Positions 16,584 to 26,410 are shown, counted from the stretch's first letter. The stretch: DNA of 64,000 bases from Flavobacterium frigoris (GCF_900111075.1 NZ_FOFZ01000007.1:62001-126000), one strand, 5' to 3'. Translations and numbers: made by a program. The notes: a model not told the origin generated them from the letters alone.

Positions 16584-17140
16584 TTTAAATAGGGGTTTTC
16601 AGGTGCGTTAGACCAGATCATGTAGTCGCCACCTAATTCTAAGATTTGTTCTTTCCAGAAATGTGCAGAGGACTTTCCTATGATTTTATTTTTATAACTA
16701 TTGGGAGCAACAATCCATGAGTTTGATATCATTTCCAACTCCAATTGATTTTCTTCCCATCCCGTGTAACCTAAAAAGAAACGGATATTATTTTTGTTTA
16801 TTTTTCCGTTATTGATTAGTGATTTTGTAGATTCAAAATCACCACCCCAATAGATTCCATTAGAAATTTCTATACTATTTGGTATCAGTTCTGGGATATT
16901 GTGGATAAAATAAAGGTTGTCCTGTTCTACAGGGCCTCCATTATAGATTTTAAAAGAGGCGTTAATCTCTGGCAGTAGATCATTGATAGTGTATTTCAAT
17001 GGTTTGTTTATTATAAAACCTACTGATCCTTCTTTATCGTGGTCCGCTAATAAAATGACAGATCTATTGAATGATAGATCTCCAATTATAGAAGGCTCTG
17101 CTATAAGTAGTTGTCCTTTTATTAGTTTTTCTGAAATCAT
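16580..17140 (-). CDS. YqgE/AlgH family protein
   Basis: A 186-residue protein matching the YqgE family from end to end: KGQLLIAEPSIIGDLSFNRS at the N-terminus, the HDKEGSVGFIINKPL stretch, NGGPVEQDNLYFIH and GYTGWEENQLELEM. The function of the family is unknown despite solved structures. No signal peptide. It is transcribed in the same direction as HU, fmt and recQ, but 120 bp and a terminator separate it from HU. Confidence 0.92.
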   Translation of the reverse strand: MISEKLIKGQLLIAEPSIIGDLSFNRSVILLADHDKEGSVGFIINKPLKYTINDLLPEINASFKIYNGGPVEQDNLYFIHNIPELIPNSIEISNGIYWGGDFESTKSLINNGKINKNNIRFFLGYTGWEENQLELEMISNSWIVAPNSYKNKIIGKSSAHFWKEQILELGGDYMIWSNAPENPYLN

Positions 17141-17208
17141 AATACCGTAATTTTTTTAATAAATTTAAGAAAAAATAACAGAAATAACCAAATAAAATCG
17201 TTTAAAGG

Positions 17209-17240
17209 CAAAAAAAAACCCTCCATCAGGAAGGTTTTGT
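17209..17240 (-). terminator. Terminator of the HU gene
   Basis: AACCCTCC and GGAAGGTT pair with one mismatch; the A-run at 17211-17218 gives the T-run on the minus strand. Confidence 0.75.
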
Positions 17241-17263
17241 ATATTAGGTTTGAAAACTTACAA

Positions 17264-17536
17264 TTAGTTTACTGCACCTTCTAATTCTGCACCGGCTTTG
17301 AATTTTACAACATTCTTAGCTGCGATTTGAATAGTTTTTCCTGTTTGAGGATTTCTACCGTCTCTTGCTGCTCTTGCTGAAACTGACCATGATCCGAAAC
17401 CTACTAGAGATACTCTACCACCTGCTTTCAAAGTTCCACTTACATTTCCTAAAAATGACTCTAAAGCTAATTTTGCAGCTGCTTTTGTGATTCCTGCATC
17501 AGCAGCGATAGCATCGATTAATTCTGATTTGTTCAT
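17264..17536 (-). CDS. hup: HU family DNA-binding protein
   Basis: Ninety residues, the standard HU length. The N-terminal helices (MNKSELIDAIAADAGITKAA) and the beta-arm with GRNPQTGK, whose Pro intercalates in DNA, are intact. HU dimers bend and compact DNA with little sequence preference. A single gene with its own terminator and a 178-bp gap from fmt, so it is probably transcribed alone at high level. Confidence 0.95.
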   Translation of the reverse strand: MNKSELIDAIAADAGITKAAAKLALESFLGNVSGTLKAGGRVSLVGFGSWSVSARAARDGRNPQTGKTIQIAAKNVVKFKAGAELEGAVN

Positions 17537-17714
17537 AATAATAGTTATTAATTGTTGGTTATAAAAAATTGTTAATACACAAATTTAGCAGGAAATCCCT
17601 TCCTCGCAAGCGTTTTGGTGGATTTTAGTCCGTTTTGTTAATAACTTATTTTTTTTGTTCATAAAACCTCTGTTATTTGTGGTGATTTGTAAAAAACACC
17701 CTGTTTTATTGAGG

Positions 17715-18662
17715 TTAATAGACTTTTGCGTCGGCAGAAAACGTAATCCCATTTAGGAATTCGGGTGTTGTCATCTTCTTTTTACCAGGAAACTGTAAAT
17801 TTAGAACCTGAATAAACCCATTTTCTACTGCAATTTTCATTTCTTTTTTGGTACAAACCATTATGCCTGTATCTAAACCATGATTTTCATGTACTATTTT
17901 AGCATCATAGATTTTCACATTCCATTCTTCCTTTTTATCTGAAAAAATGCACCAGGCGGCTGGGTATGGACTCAATCCTCTTATCAGGTTGTTAATCTCT
18001 GAAGCTGATTTTGTCCAATCGATTTTGCAGTTTTCTTTATTTAGTTTAAATGCGGATTTGATGTCAGAGGAATCTGTTTGAATCGTAGTTGTTATATTTC
18101 CTTTTTCAATTAGTTCCAAAGTACTTATTACGGTTTCACTGCCTAAGTGCATTAAACGGTCGTGCAAGTGTCCTGCGTTTTCAATCGGGTCAATCTCAAT
18201 TTCTGAGCTCATAATCATCGCGCCAGTGTCAATCTTGTCGTCAATGAAAAAAGTAGTGACTCCTGTTTTTGTTTCTCCATTTATTATAGCCCAGTTTATA
18301 GGTGCGGCACCACGATAATTGGGGAGGAGTGATGCGTGAAGATTGAAGGTGCCTAAGTCAGGCATTTCCCAAACTACTTTTGGTAACATTCTAAAGGCAA
18401 CAACAATTTGTAAATTCGCATTCAGAGATTTTAGTTCCTCTAAAAAAGATTCCTCTTTAAGGTTTGTCGGCTGTAATAGTCTTAAATTGTTAGCTAAGGC
18501 ATATTCCTTTACTGCTGAATATTTTAATTTTTGGCCGCGGCCTGCTGGTTTATCGGCGGCGGTAATGACCCCGACAACTGTATAATTGTTTTTGATTATA
18601 GTATCCAAAATGCCAACGGCAAATTCTGGTGTTCCCATAAATACGATTCTTAATTTTTCCAT
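17715..18662 (-). CDS. fmt: Methionyl-tRNA formyltransferase
   Basis: A 315-residue protein of normal length: Rossmann-like N-terminus (RIVFMGTPEFAVGILDTI), the catalytic and folate-binding HASLLPNYRGAAPINWAI segment and the C-terminal OB-type domain (from about 205). It formylates Met-tRNAfMet using 10-formyltetrahydrofolate, needed for initiation. Its start codon overlaps the end of recQ by one base (18662), so both are in one operon. Confidence 0.96.
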   Translation of the reverse strand: MEKLRIVFMGTPEFAVGILDTIIKNNYTVVGVITAADKPAGRGQKLKYSAVKEYALANNLRLLQPTNLKEESFLEELKSLNANLQIVVAFRMLPKVVWEMPDLGTFNLHASLLPNYRGAAPINWAIINGETKTGVTTFFIDDKIDTGAMIMSSEIEIDPIENAGHLHDRLMHLGSETVISTLELIEKGNITTTIQTDSSDIKSAFKLNKENCKIDWTKSASEINNLIRGLSPYPAAWCIFSDKKEEWNVKIYDAKIVHENHGLDTGIMVCTKKEMKIAVENGFIQVLNLQFPGKKKMTTPEFLNGITFSADAKVY

Positions 18663-20560
18663 TATAGTTTTAAGGTATATTTATTATTTGATTTTATCAA
18701 TATGCGTTCGCTCTCTAATAGTTGCCGCAACGCAAAGATAATATCGTCTGACTTTTTATTTGTTTTATTTTCGATCTCTCTCGAATTTAAATCCTCGATG
18801 TTTAATAACGTTATTATTTCTTGTGAAAGACTGAAACTGTCTGTTTTCTTATTTTTTTTAGTAATGCAATACGAGCATATGCCACAATCAGTATCCGTTT
18901 TTTCGCCAAAATAGCTCAGGATCAATTTGCTTTTACAAACCTTTTGTTCACTAATATAATGCAATACCGATTTAAGTTGGTCTTTTTTCAGTTGATTTTG
19001 GTTTTCTAAATATTTAGAAACTCTAGAAATCGTTCTTTCATCTTCCCTTATTTCATTAAAAATCAAGGTAGCGTCATTATTTTTTGACTGGTAATCAACA
19101 ATATCTTTTTCTTTTAATTTTTGCAAAACTGCCAGTACTTGAGCTTCAGTATGTTTTGATTTTTTTGCTATTAATTGTAAATTAAATGCGGTTTGCGTAT
19201 CATAAATTCCAGCATAGGTTCTAAGGATGGCTAGAATGATTTCCTCGTCGTTGCGATTCAAACTCATATAACGAATTAGTTCTTTGGAAGGAATAATGAA
19301 CTGCAACATTATTTTTTCTGAAAATTCTTGTGACAGCGTTATAATTCCTTGTCTGTCTAAAAATTGCATGGCATTGTACGTTTTTAGAACGGGAAACTTA
19401 TATTTTAAACAAAAATGATTTAAATTAAACGAAAATCGTTCGTTAATTCCTTCTCCATATGCAATCTGGAAAAAATTACAAAGTTTATTATACATTTCGT
19501 TCAGAAACTTTTTGTCAGGTAGAATTTGGATAAACTGGTTTTCGGCCTGTTTAATATCCGAAGGGTTTGTGAGTAGCACGGCAAATGCTTTTTCGCCATT
19601 TCTACCAGATCGTCCTGCTTCCTGATAGTAATTTTCAAGATTTTCTGGTAGTTGAATATGAATTACTGTCTTGACGTCTGCTTTATCGATTCCCATCCCA
19701 AATGCATTTGTAGCGACAATAACTTGTGCTTTGTCTTCCATCCAAAGCTGCATATTCTTGTCCTTCTCTCTTGAGGTCAGTCCGCCGTGATAATAAGTGG
19801 CTTTAAATCCTAAGGATTGCAATTGTGATGAAATTTCGATACAGGATTTTCTGTTTCGAACATAGATTATTGAGGATTGCGGATTTTTCTTTAGAATTTG
19901 CTCGATTCGAAAGAGTTTGTCCTCCACTTCAAAAACCATATAAGCTATATTTTTCCTTGCAAATGATTTTTCAAAAAGCTGCGGTTCTTCTAAACCGAGT
20001 TCGTTGATGATATCTTCTTTAACTTTAGGTGTCGCGGTTGCGGTTAAAGCCAAAAAAGGAACATTAGGAAAATGTGTTTTTAAGTTGGAAATTTTTAAGT
20101 AGGCTGGGCGAAAATCATGTCCCCATTGCGATACACAATGTGCCTCATCAATGGTTATCAAATTGATTGGGAGATTTTTTATTCTGTCCAAAATCCAATC
20201 TGATTGCAAGCGTTCAGGAGATAAATAGAGAAATTTATAATTCCCAAATTGACAATTATCTAACAGGTCAATCATTTCGTCTGATTTTATTCCGCCTGTC
20301 AATGCGATTGCTTTGATGTTTCGCTTTTGCAAATTGGCAACCTGATCTTTCATTAAAGCCACCAAAGGAGAAACTACTAAACAAATCCCTTCGTTCATCA
20401 TCGCAGGAATCTGAAAGCATACTGATTTTCCTCCGCCAGTTGGCATCAAGGCAAAGGTATCCTTGCCGCTTAAAACGGAATCAATGATTTCATTTTGTAA
20501 CGACCTAAAGGAATCGTGTTTCCAGTATTTTTTTAGGATTTGTAATGCTTGTGACATCAA
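18662..20560 (-). CDS. recQ: ATP-dependent DNA helicase, RecQ family
   Basis: A 632-residue RecQ: motif I MPTGGGKSVCFQIPA, motif II DEAHC, motif VI QEAGRSGRNG, and a zinc-binding region with Cys residues in KVCKSKLILSYFGEKTDTDC and CGICSYC. It has the winged-helix part but no clear HRDC domain, as in many short Bacteroidota RecQ proteins. It unwinds DNA 3' to 5' in repair and recombination. Upstream member of the recQ-fmt pair. Confidence 0.95.
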   Translation of the reverse strand: MMSQALQILKKYWKHDSFRSLQNEIIDSVLSGKDTFALMPTGGGKSVCFQIPAMMNEGICLVVSPLVALMKDQVANLQKRNIKAIALTGGIKSDEMIDLLDNCQFGNYKFLYLSPERLQSDWILDRIKNLPINLITIDEAHCVSQWGHDFRPAYLKISNLKTHFPNVPFLALTATATPKVKEDIINELGLEEPQLFEKSFARKNIAYMVFEVEDKLFRIEQILKKNPQSSIIYVRNRKSCIEISSQLQSLGFKATYYHGGLTSREKDKNMQLWMEDKAQVIVATNAFGMGIDKADVKTVIHIQLPENLENYYQEAGRSGRNGEKAFAVLLTNPSDIKQAENQFIQILPDKKFLNEMYNKLCNFFQIAYGEGINERFSFNLNHFCLKYKFPVLKTYNAMQFLDRQGIITLSQEFSEKIMLQFIIPSKELIRYMSLNRNDEEIILAILRTYAGIYDTQTAFNLQLIAKKSKHTEAQVLAVLQKLKEKDIVDYQSKNNDATLIFNEIREDERTISRVSKYLENQNQLKKDQLKSVLHYISEQKVCKSKLILSYFGEKTDTDCGICSYCITKKNKKTDSFSLSQEIITLLNIEDLNSREIENKTNKKSDDIIFALRQLLESERILIKSNNKYTLKL

Positions 20561-20628
20561 TTATGAATTTTGATTACAAATTTCGAATTATAAATCAATG
20601 ATTCATAGTTCCTGACTCAAACAACTAA

Positions 20629-21168
20629 TTACTTAGAAATTTCATCTAATATAAAAAGAATTCTGTTATCTATAGTGTCTTTGGGAACTTCTGTAAGAGA
20701 ATAACCATAGCCTTCGTAGGTTTCTATCAGATGATTTTGAATCAATTTAGCTTGTTCGTAGTTTTCATAGCGGGCTTCATCACTCACGTAAATTTCTTCC
20801 CAGGGAGGAAGAATGAAAATTTTACTATAAACGTGCTCTTTGCAAATCGCATCAAAAGAAGCAGGGTAACTGTCTCCAATATAATGCATGTATGCCAAAA
20901 CATCAGGAATTCCACGGTCAATAAAAACAACATCATGCGGTTCATTCTGTGCATCAACGAATTGTTTTTTTCTTCCTTCAAGAAGTAGTTCGCTGAACAA
21001 TAATGGCTTTTCGAGAAATAATTGCTCGATACCTTGTTTTTTTGCCTCTAAGGTTACCTCTCTGGAAATTTCTGGGTAACAACAAAAGCCTTTGCCTATT
21101 AATCCATCGATAATAGTACTTTTTCCTGTTCCCGGACCTCCGATAATTACTATGATTTCTTTCTGCAC
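20629..21168 (-). CDS. AAA-type ATPase / predicted nucleoside kinase-like P-loop protein
   Basis: A 179-residue P-loop protein: Walker A GGPGTGKST (residues 9-17), Walker B-like VVFIDRGIPD, and a lid region with Arg residues. It matches the short AAA_28/Ttd14-like group, which resembles kinases acting on small molecules. The substrate is unknown. It stands alone, divergent from the DUF493 gene. Confidence 0.8.
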   Translation of the reverse strand: MQKEIIVIIGGPGTGKSTIIDGLIGKGFCCYPEISREVTLEAKKQGIEQLFLEKPLLFSELLLEGRKKQFVDAQNEPHDVVFIDRGIPDVLAYMHYIGDSYPASFDAICKEHVYSKIFILPPWEEIYVSDEARYENYEQAKLIQNHLIETYEGYGYSLTEVPKDTIDNRILFILDEISK

Positions 21169-21320
21169 TTTTTGGAAATAAGGCGCAAAAGTACTTAAAC
21201 TTATTGGAAATCGAAAAAATCATTACCATTAAAATAATAGTTTTCGGGAAAATTTAATAATTGATAATTCGTAATTTGCATTTGAAACCGTATATTTGCT
21301 ATTATTTTTTTAAATATAAA

Positions 21321-21605
21321 ATGGATAAAAACACCGAAGAGTTTTATACTAGATTAAAAGTAGAGTTGGATATGAGTAATACCTGGCCTGCTTTATATTT
21401 GTTTAAATTTATTGTGCCTTCTGAAAATGATAACATTGTTCGAGTAGAACAGGCTTTTGACTGTATGGGCGCCGTTATTAAAACGACAAAATCCAAAACA
21501 GGAAAATTCACCAGTATATCAGTTGATGTTCAGGTTAAGGATTCTCAAGAAGTAGTTGATAAATACCTGGAAGTTTCCACAATTAAGGGTATCGTTTCCT
21601 TATAA
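21321..21605 (+). CDS. DUF493 (YbeD-like) family protein
   Basis: Start taken at ATG 21321 (MDKNTEEFYTRLKVELD); the longer frame from 21261 adds a non-conserved leader. The 94-residue product fits DUF493, a small ferredoxin-like alpha/beta fold (TWPALYLFKFIVPSEND, KSKTGKFTSISVDVQVK). In E. coli YbeD is of unknown role near lipoate genes; here the neighbour is DUF4290. TATATTTG at 21291-21298 is a likely -7 element. Confidence 0.85.
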   Translation: MDKNTEEFYTRLKVELDMSNTWPALYLFKFIVPSENDNIVRVEQAFDCMGAVIKTTKSKTGKFTSISVDVQVKDSQEVVDKYLEVSTIKGIVSL

Positions 21606-21697
21606 ATAGGAAAAGGACTGTTTAAAGCAAACGCAAATACTTAATTTGTCCGTTCTTTATATCAGGCTGTAACATAGATTCAAAATTAAATTCACTT

Positions 21698-22420
21698 ATG
21701 AATTCAAAATACCAAAAAGAAATCGCGAACGATGTCGTTCATCATTTAGAATATAATGCAGAGAGATCGCATCTAATTATTCCTGAATATGGTCGTCATC
21801 TGCAAAAACTTATTGAGCAGGCAACTGCAATCGAGGATGCCGAAGAGCGAAATAAAGCCGCAAAGTACATCATTCAAGTAATGGGTAGCTTGAATCCTCA
21901 TCTGCGTGACGTATTAGATTTTCAACATAAATTATGGGATCAACTTTTTATTATGTCTGATTTTAAATTAGATGTAGAGTCGCCGTACCCAATACCGTCA
22001 CGTGAAGTGTTACAACTGAAGCCAGACGTGTTGCAATACCCTCAGAATTTTCCAAAATACAGGTATTATGGTAACAACATTAAGTACATGATTGATGTTG
22101 CCAATAAATGGGAAGATGGGGACATGAAAAATGCGCTTGTTAAAGTGATTGCAAATCATATGAAAAAATCCTACTTAAGTTGGAACAAAGACACCGTTAA
22201 AGACGATGTTATTTTCGAACATTTATTCGAACTTTCGGATGGTAAATTGAACATGATTCAAAGTACAGAAGAATTGATTAGTACAACGGATTTATTGCGA
22301 ACGAACAAGCGAATATCTAATAAGATTTTGCCGGTTGGCCAACCAAAAATTCAAAGTAATAAAAACACAAAAACGGGCAAATCAAAAACATATACAAAAA
22401 ACAATAATAATCAGAAATAG
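21698..22420 (+). CDS. DUF4290 family protein
   Basis: A 240-residue protein of the Bacteroidota-restricted DUF4290 family, recognised by HHLEYNAERSHLIIPEYGRH and GSLNPHLRDVLDFQHKLWDQ. Mostly alpha-helical with a basic, Asn/Lys-rich tail (last 30 residues) that could bind nucleic acid. No function is known. It is followed after 85 bp by murA, a pairing I recall from other flavobacteria but cannot verify here. Confidence 0.85.
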   Translation: MNSKYQKEIANDVVHHLEYNAERSHLIIPEYGRHLQKLIEQATAIEDAEERNKAAKYIIQVMGSLNPHLRDVLDFQHKLWDQLFIMSDFKLDVESPYPIPSREVLQLKPDVLQYPQNFPKYRYYGNNIKYMIDVANKWEDGDMKNALVKVIANHMKKSYLSWNKDTVKDDVIFEHLFELSDGKLNMIQSTEELISTTDLLRTNKRISNKILPVGQPKIQSNKNTKTGKSKTYTKNNNNQK

Positions 22421-22505
22421 TGATGCTTTAAATAGGATACGGGATTAATTCTCTAAATATTTCCGTTTCAGTTTTAATGTATCGCGCAAATCTTACTACA
22501 ATCAT

Positions 22506-23819
22506 ATGGGAATTTTCAAAATAGAAGGAGGCATTCGACTAAAAGGAGAAATCACTCCACAAGGGGCAAAAAATGAAGCATTACAAATTTTATGTGCAGT
22601 TCTTTTAACTCCTGAAAAAGTAACAATCAACAATATTCCAGATATTATTGATATCAATAAATTGACAACACTTTTAGGGAATTTAGGTGTAAAAATCCAA
22701 AAAAATGGTCCTGGTTCTTATACTTTTCAAGCTGACGATGTTAATGTTGACTATCTTGAAACAGAGGCATTCAAGAAAGAAGGAGGATCACTACGTGGTT
22801 CTATTATGATTGTTGGTCCATTTTTAGCTAGATTTGGAAAAGGATACATTCCAAAACCGGGCGGCGATAAAATTGGAAGAAGAAGGCTAGATACACATTT
22901 TGAAGGTTTTATTAACTTAGGCGCAAAATTTCGTTACAATAGAGAAGATCATTTTTATGGTGTTGAAGCTCCAGATGGCTTGACGGGAGCTAATATGCTC
23001 CTTGACGAAGCTTCTGTAACTGGAACAGCAAATATCGTTATGGCTGCTGTACTGGCAAAAGGAATAACAACGGTTTATAATGCTGCTTGTGAACCTTATT
23101 TGCAACAGCTTTGTAAGATGTTAAACTCTATGGGTGCTAAAATTACTGGAGTTGGATCAAACTTATTGACTATTGAAGGCGTTGAAAGCCTTGGTGGATG
23201 CGAGCATAGAATTCTCCCTGATATGATTGAAATTGGGAGTTGGATTGGATTAGCCGCAATGACTAAAAGTGAAATTACTATTAAAAACGTCAGTTGGGAT
23301 AACCTGGGAGTAATTCCAAGTACATTTAGAAAAATTGGTATTACATTAGAACGTAGAGGAGATGATATTTATATCCCGTCGCATAAAAATGGATATGAAA
23401 TAAAAACAGATATTGACGGTTCTATTCTTACTATTGCCGATGCGCCTTGGCCAGGATTTACTCCTGATTTATTGAGTATTGTTTTGGTTGTGGCAACGCA
23501 AGCAAAAGGAGATGTTTTAATACATCAAAAAATGTTTGAAAGCCGATTGTTCTTCGTCGATAAATTAATCGATATGGGTGCAAAAATTATGTTATGTGAT
23601 CCACATAGAGCGGTAGTTATGGGGCACAATTTTGAATCGCAATTGAAAGCGACAACCATGTCTTCTCCAGATATCCGTGCGGGAATTTCTTTATTGATTG
23701 CGGCGCTTTCAGCAAAAGGAACAAGTACGATACAAAACATTGAGCAAATTGATCGTGGTTATGAAAGAATTGACGAACGATTAAGAGCTATAGGCGCAAA
23801 TATTGTTCGTGTTGAATAA
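22506..23819 (+). CDS. murA: UDP-N-acetylglucosamine 1-carboxyvinyltransferase
   Basis: A 437-residue MurA, first committed step of peptidoglycan synthesis: it moves enolpyruvate from PEP to UDP-GlcNAc. Conserved GAKNEALQIL near the N-terminus and EQIDRGYERIDERL near the C-terminus are present. The active-site loop reads KPGGDKIGRRRLDTH: Asp121 replaces the Cys (Cys115 in E. coli) that fosfomycin alkylates. A Cys-to-Asp exchange is known from Mycobacterium and Chlamydia MurA and gives fosfomycin insensitivity while keeping activity. Confidence 0.96.
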   Translation: MGIFKIEGGIRLKGEITPQGAKNEALQILCAVLLTPEKVTINNIPDIIDINKLTTLLGNLGVKIQKNGPGSYTFQADDVNVDYLETEAFKKEGGSLRGSIMIVGPFLARFGKGYIPKPGGDKIGRRRLDTHFEGFINLGAKFRYNREDHFYGVEAPDGLTGANMLLDEASVTGTANIVMAAVLAKGITTVYNAACEPYLQQLCKMLNSMGAKITGVGSNLLTIEGVESLGGCEHRILPDMIEIGSWIGLAAMTKSEITIKNVSWDNLGVIPSTFRKIGITLERRGDDIYIPSHKNGYEIKTDIDGSILTIADAPWPGFTPDLLSIVLVVATQAKGDVLIHQKMFESRLFFVDKLIDMGAKIMLCDPHRAVVMGHNFESQLKATTMSSPDIRAGISLLIAALSAKGTSTIQNIEQIDRGYERIDERLRAIGANIVRVE

Positions 23820-23838
23820 AAAAATGTAACAACAAGTA

Positions 23839-24708
23839 ATGACGAATGAACAAACTGCTGTAAAAGCAACTTATTTTAGTATTATTGGAAATACCTGCTT
23901 AGCCCTTATTAAAGGAATGGCAGGTTTTTTTGGCAATTCATATGCCTTGATTGCTGATGCGATTGAGTCCACGACTGATATTTTCGCATCATTTTTAGTA
24001 TTGTTTGGAATTAAATATTCTAATAGACCAGCAGATAAAAATCATCCATATGGACATGGTCGAGCTGAGCCATTAATCACCTTTATAGTGGTTGGTTTTC
24101 TAATTACTTCAGCTACCATTATCGCTTATGAGAGTATTTCAAATATTCAAACAACACATGATTTGCCTAAACCATGGACGCTTTTTGTGCTTGGAGCAAT
24201 AATTATTTGGAAAGAATATTCTTTTCGGTTGGTTATGAAAAGGAGTATAGAAACCAATAGCTCGTCATTAAAGGCAGATGCTTGGCACCATAGAAGTGAT
24301 GCAATTACTTCTGTTGCAGCTTTTGTAGGGATCTCGATCGCTCTATTATTAGGAAAAGGATATGAATCTGCAGATGACTGGGCAGCACTTTTTGCTTCAG
24401 GATTTATTCTGTTTAATGCGTATCTTATTTTTAGACCGGCACTTGGGGAAATTATGGATGAACATGTATATGATGATCTAATTGAGAAGATTAGAGAAGT
24501 GTCGCATCAAGTGGAAGGAATTATTGATACTGAAAAATGTTTCATTAGAAAAGCAGGTATGAAATACCATGTAGATTTGCATGCAATTGTAAATGCTACA
24601 ATTACTGTAAAAGAAGGGCATGATTTAGCGCATAAATTAAAAGATACCTTGCGGGAAAAATTACCCGAACTGGGTCATGTTTTAATACATGTCGAGCCTC
24701 ATAAGTAG
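23839..24708 (+). CDS. Cation diffusion facilitator (CDF) transporter
   Basis: A 289-residue CDF protein: six membrane segments in the first 205 residues and a cytoplasmic domain (about 206-289). The metal site residues are visible as ADAIEST(T)D in TM2 and AWHHRSD in TM5, with the HPYGHGRAEPL loop between. Such proteins export Zn, Fe, Co or Mn in exchange for protons; the metal is not predictable from this alone. It lies 19 bp after murA, so probably in one transcript, and ends in a terminator. Confidence 0.92.
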   Translation: MTNEQTAVKATYFSIIGNTCLALIKGMAGFFGNSYALIADAIESTTDIFASFLVLFGIKYSNRPADKNHPYGHGRAEPLITFIVVGFLITSATIIAYESISNIQTTHDLPKPWTLFVLGAIIIWKEYSFRLVMKRSIETNSSSLKADAWHHRSDAITSVAAFVGISIALLLGKGYESADDWAALFASGFILFNAYLIFRPALGEIMDEHVYDDLIEKIREVSHQVEGIIDTEKCFIRKAGMKYHVDLHAIVNATITVKEGHDLAHKLKDTLREKLPELGHVLIHVEPHK

Positions 24709-24730
24709 CGTTTAAAAGAGAAAAATAAAA

Positions 24731-24764
24731 AAAGGAGTCGGATTTTAACCCGACTCCTTTTTTT
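24731..24764 (+). terminator. Terminator after the CDF gene
   Basis: AAAGGAGTCGG (24731-24741) pairs with CCGACTCCTTT (24750-24760), followed by TTTT. Confidence 0.9.
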
Positions 24765-24790
24765 GTTCTGTGCTGTCCTGAAAACAACAA

Positions 24791-25207
24791 CTATTTTATA
24801 AATGATACTATTGCCAATTCGTAGCTTTGTAATCCAAACCCTAGGATAACTCCTTTAGCATTCCCTGAAATATAAGATTGATGTCTAAAACTTTCACGCG
24901 AATAGGTATTCGAAATGTGGACTTCAATTACAGCAGTGGTTATCGCTTTCACAGCATCTCCTATGCCTATCGAAGTATGCGTATAGGCGCCTGCGTTTAA
25001 AATAATTCCGTCATAGGTAAAACCATATTCTTGGATTTTATCAATCAATTCTCCTTCAATATTACTTTGGAAATAGCTGAATGCTATAGTTGGGAATTTT
25101 ATTTGTAAAGAGGTAAAATACTCTTCAAAAGTTGTGCTTCCGTATACTTCAGGTTCCCGTTTTCCTAGAAGGTTGAGGTTTGGGCCATTGATTATGCAAA
25201 TTTTCAT
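24791..25207 (-). CDS. aroQ: 3-dehydroquinate dehydratase, type II
   Basis: A 138-residue protein of the dodecameric type II family: INGPNLNLLGKREPEVYG (with the active-site Arg and Tyr loop), LNAGAYTHTSIGIGDA and EVHISNTYSRESFRH with the catalytic His. It dehydrates 3-dehydroquinate in the shikimate pathway. Only 75 bp and a terminator separate it from the outer-membrane barrel gene transcribed in the same direction upstream, so it seems to have its own promoter there. Confidence 0.95.
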   Translation of the reverse strand: MKICIINGPNLNLLGKREPEVYGSTTFEEYFTSLQIKFPTIAFSYFQSNIEGELIDKIQEYGFTYDGIILNAGAYTHTSIGIGDAVKAITTAVIEVHISNTYSRESFRHQSYISGNAKGVILGFGLQSYELAIVSFIK

Positions 25208-25221
25208 AGTTGCTGTTTTTG

Positions 25222-25260
25222 TAAAAATAAAAAAACCGTTCCAATTAAAGAACGGTTTTA
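25222..25260 (-). terminator. Terminator of the barrel gene at 25283
   Basis: AAAACCGTTC (25232-25241) pairs with GAACGGTTTT (25250-25259); on the minus strand a T-run follows. Confidence 0.85.
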
Positions 25261-25282
25261 ATAAAATTAGTGTTTTATTCTT

Positions 25283-25846
25283 CTAGAAAAGGAATCCAGC
25301 AGAGACTTGAACTACTGAGTTTTTTACTTGTGCATCCTTAGAGGCATCTGTTAACCCTAAACTGTAACGGCCTTGAAGGAAGAAATTCTTAGTGATTTTG
25401 AAACCAAGTCCAGCATTAGCAGCAAAATCAAATGTAGTAGCATTGTTGACGTCAAAATTATTTCTTTCGCTTAATAAGAAAGAAGCCTGCGGGCCTAGTT
25501 CTAGGCTAACCACTTTATTCAAATAAATTTTGGCCATAACTGGAACTGATAGATAGCCCACTTCATTTTTAAAATCATCTACAGCATTTTTATAAGTTGC
25601 TCCCACTGTAGAGTAAAGTACCTCAGGTTGTATCGAGAAACTGTCTGCGAGTTTTATTTCGGCTACTAAACCAGCGTGATAACTTGTAATGGCAGAGGTT
25701 TGATAGTTATTACTATTTATGGTGATATCTGAGCCATTTTGATTGGCATAGTTTAATCCACCTTTAATTCCTATTTTCACTAATTGTGCCTGAACGGAAG
25801 CAGACATAGCAAGTAACGCTACGACAGCTAAGATTGTTTTTTTCAT
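25283..25846 (-). CDS. Outer-membrane beta-barrel protein (PorT-like)
   Basis: A 187-residue exported protein: signal peptide (MKKTILAVVALLAMSASVQA) then alternating strands, including KIGIKGGLNYANQNG, SFSIQPEVLYSTVGATYK and LELGPQASFLLS, closing with a C-terminal aromatic residue (Phe), as barrels do. This matches the small barrel family found many times per flavobacterial genome. It shares order and motifs with the protein at 26467, transcribed in the opposite direction. Ligand and role unknown. Confidence 0.85.
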   Translation of the reverse strand: MKKTILAVVALLAMSASVQAQLVKIGIKGGLNYANQNGSDITINSNNYQTSAITSYHAGLVAEIKLADSFSIQPEVLYSTVGATYKNAVDDFKNEVGYLSVPVMAKIYLNKVVSLELGPQASFLLSERNNFDVNNATTFDFAANAGLGFKITKNFFLQGRYSLGLTDASKDAQVKNSVVQVSAGFLF

Positions 25847-26410
25847 AAAATGGTATTTAAGTAATAATTTGTAATTTGAAGTTTCAATTTATAACACTTT
25901 AATAGTATAAATATTGCCCTTCACTTTTCTTTAATTTTTTTGTTGTTATAACAATGTCCGTAATTCAAATATGGTGCCGTAAATTTTAAATGGTTGTTAT
26001 TGCTTATTGCAGGAATCAAAAAGAGCAGCGGATTGATTGTATCTAATGTTGTAATTGTATGAGTATACTTTTGTACAAACTATACTATTCGTATAAACCT
26101 GATGTTAGAAATGTCTTATGACCTTCTTAGCTTAGTGGCAAAGAACTCTATTTTGTGGGGAATAAGAGTGTGAAAATTCTATGTTTCAAGTTTCCTTAAG
26201 CTGAGAATTGTATTTTTAGGTTCTAAAAAACAAAATTAAAATAAGTTAAAACTTGTTAAATTAATCAATTTTAATTTATAATTGAATATCACTAAATATA
26301 GTGAGAATACCTTTCGTAAGTTTCTAATTTTAAGGTTATTATAGTTCGTAATTGTTTTTTATTTTTGTAGTATTTTGGATATTTAACTTATTCTGTTAGT
26401 ATAAATTTTA
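25847..26410. other. Intergenic region between divergent barrel genes
   Basis: About 560 bp, strongly AT-rich, without an open frame or hairpin I can support. It must hold the promoter for the minus-strand barrel gene; none was clear. TTAACTTATTCTG and similar runs are just low-complexity. Confidence 0.5.
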
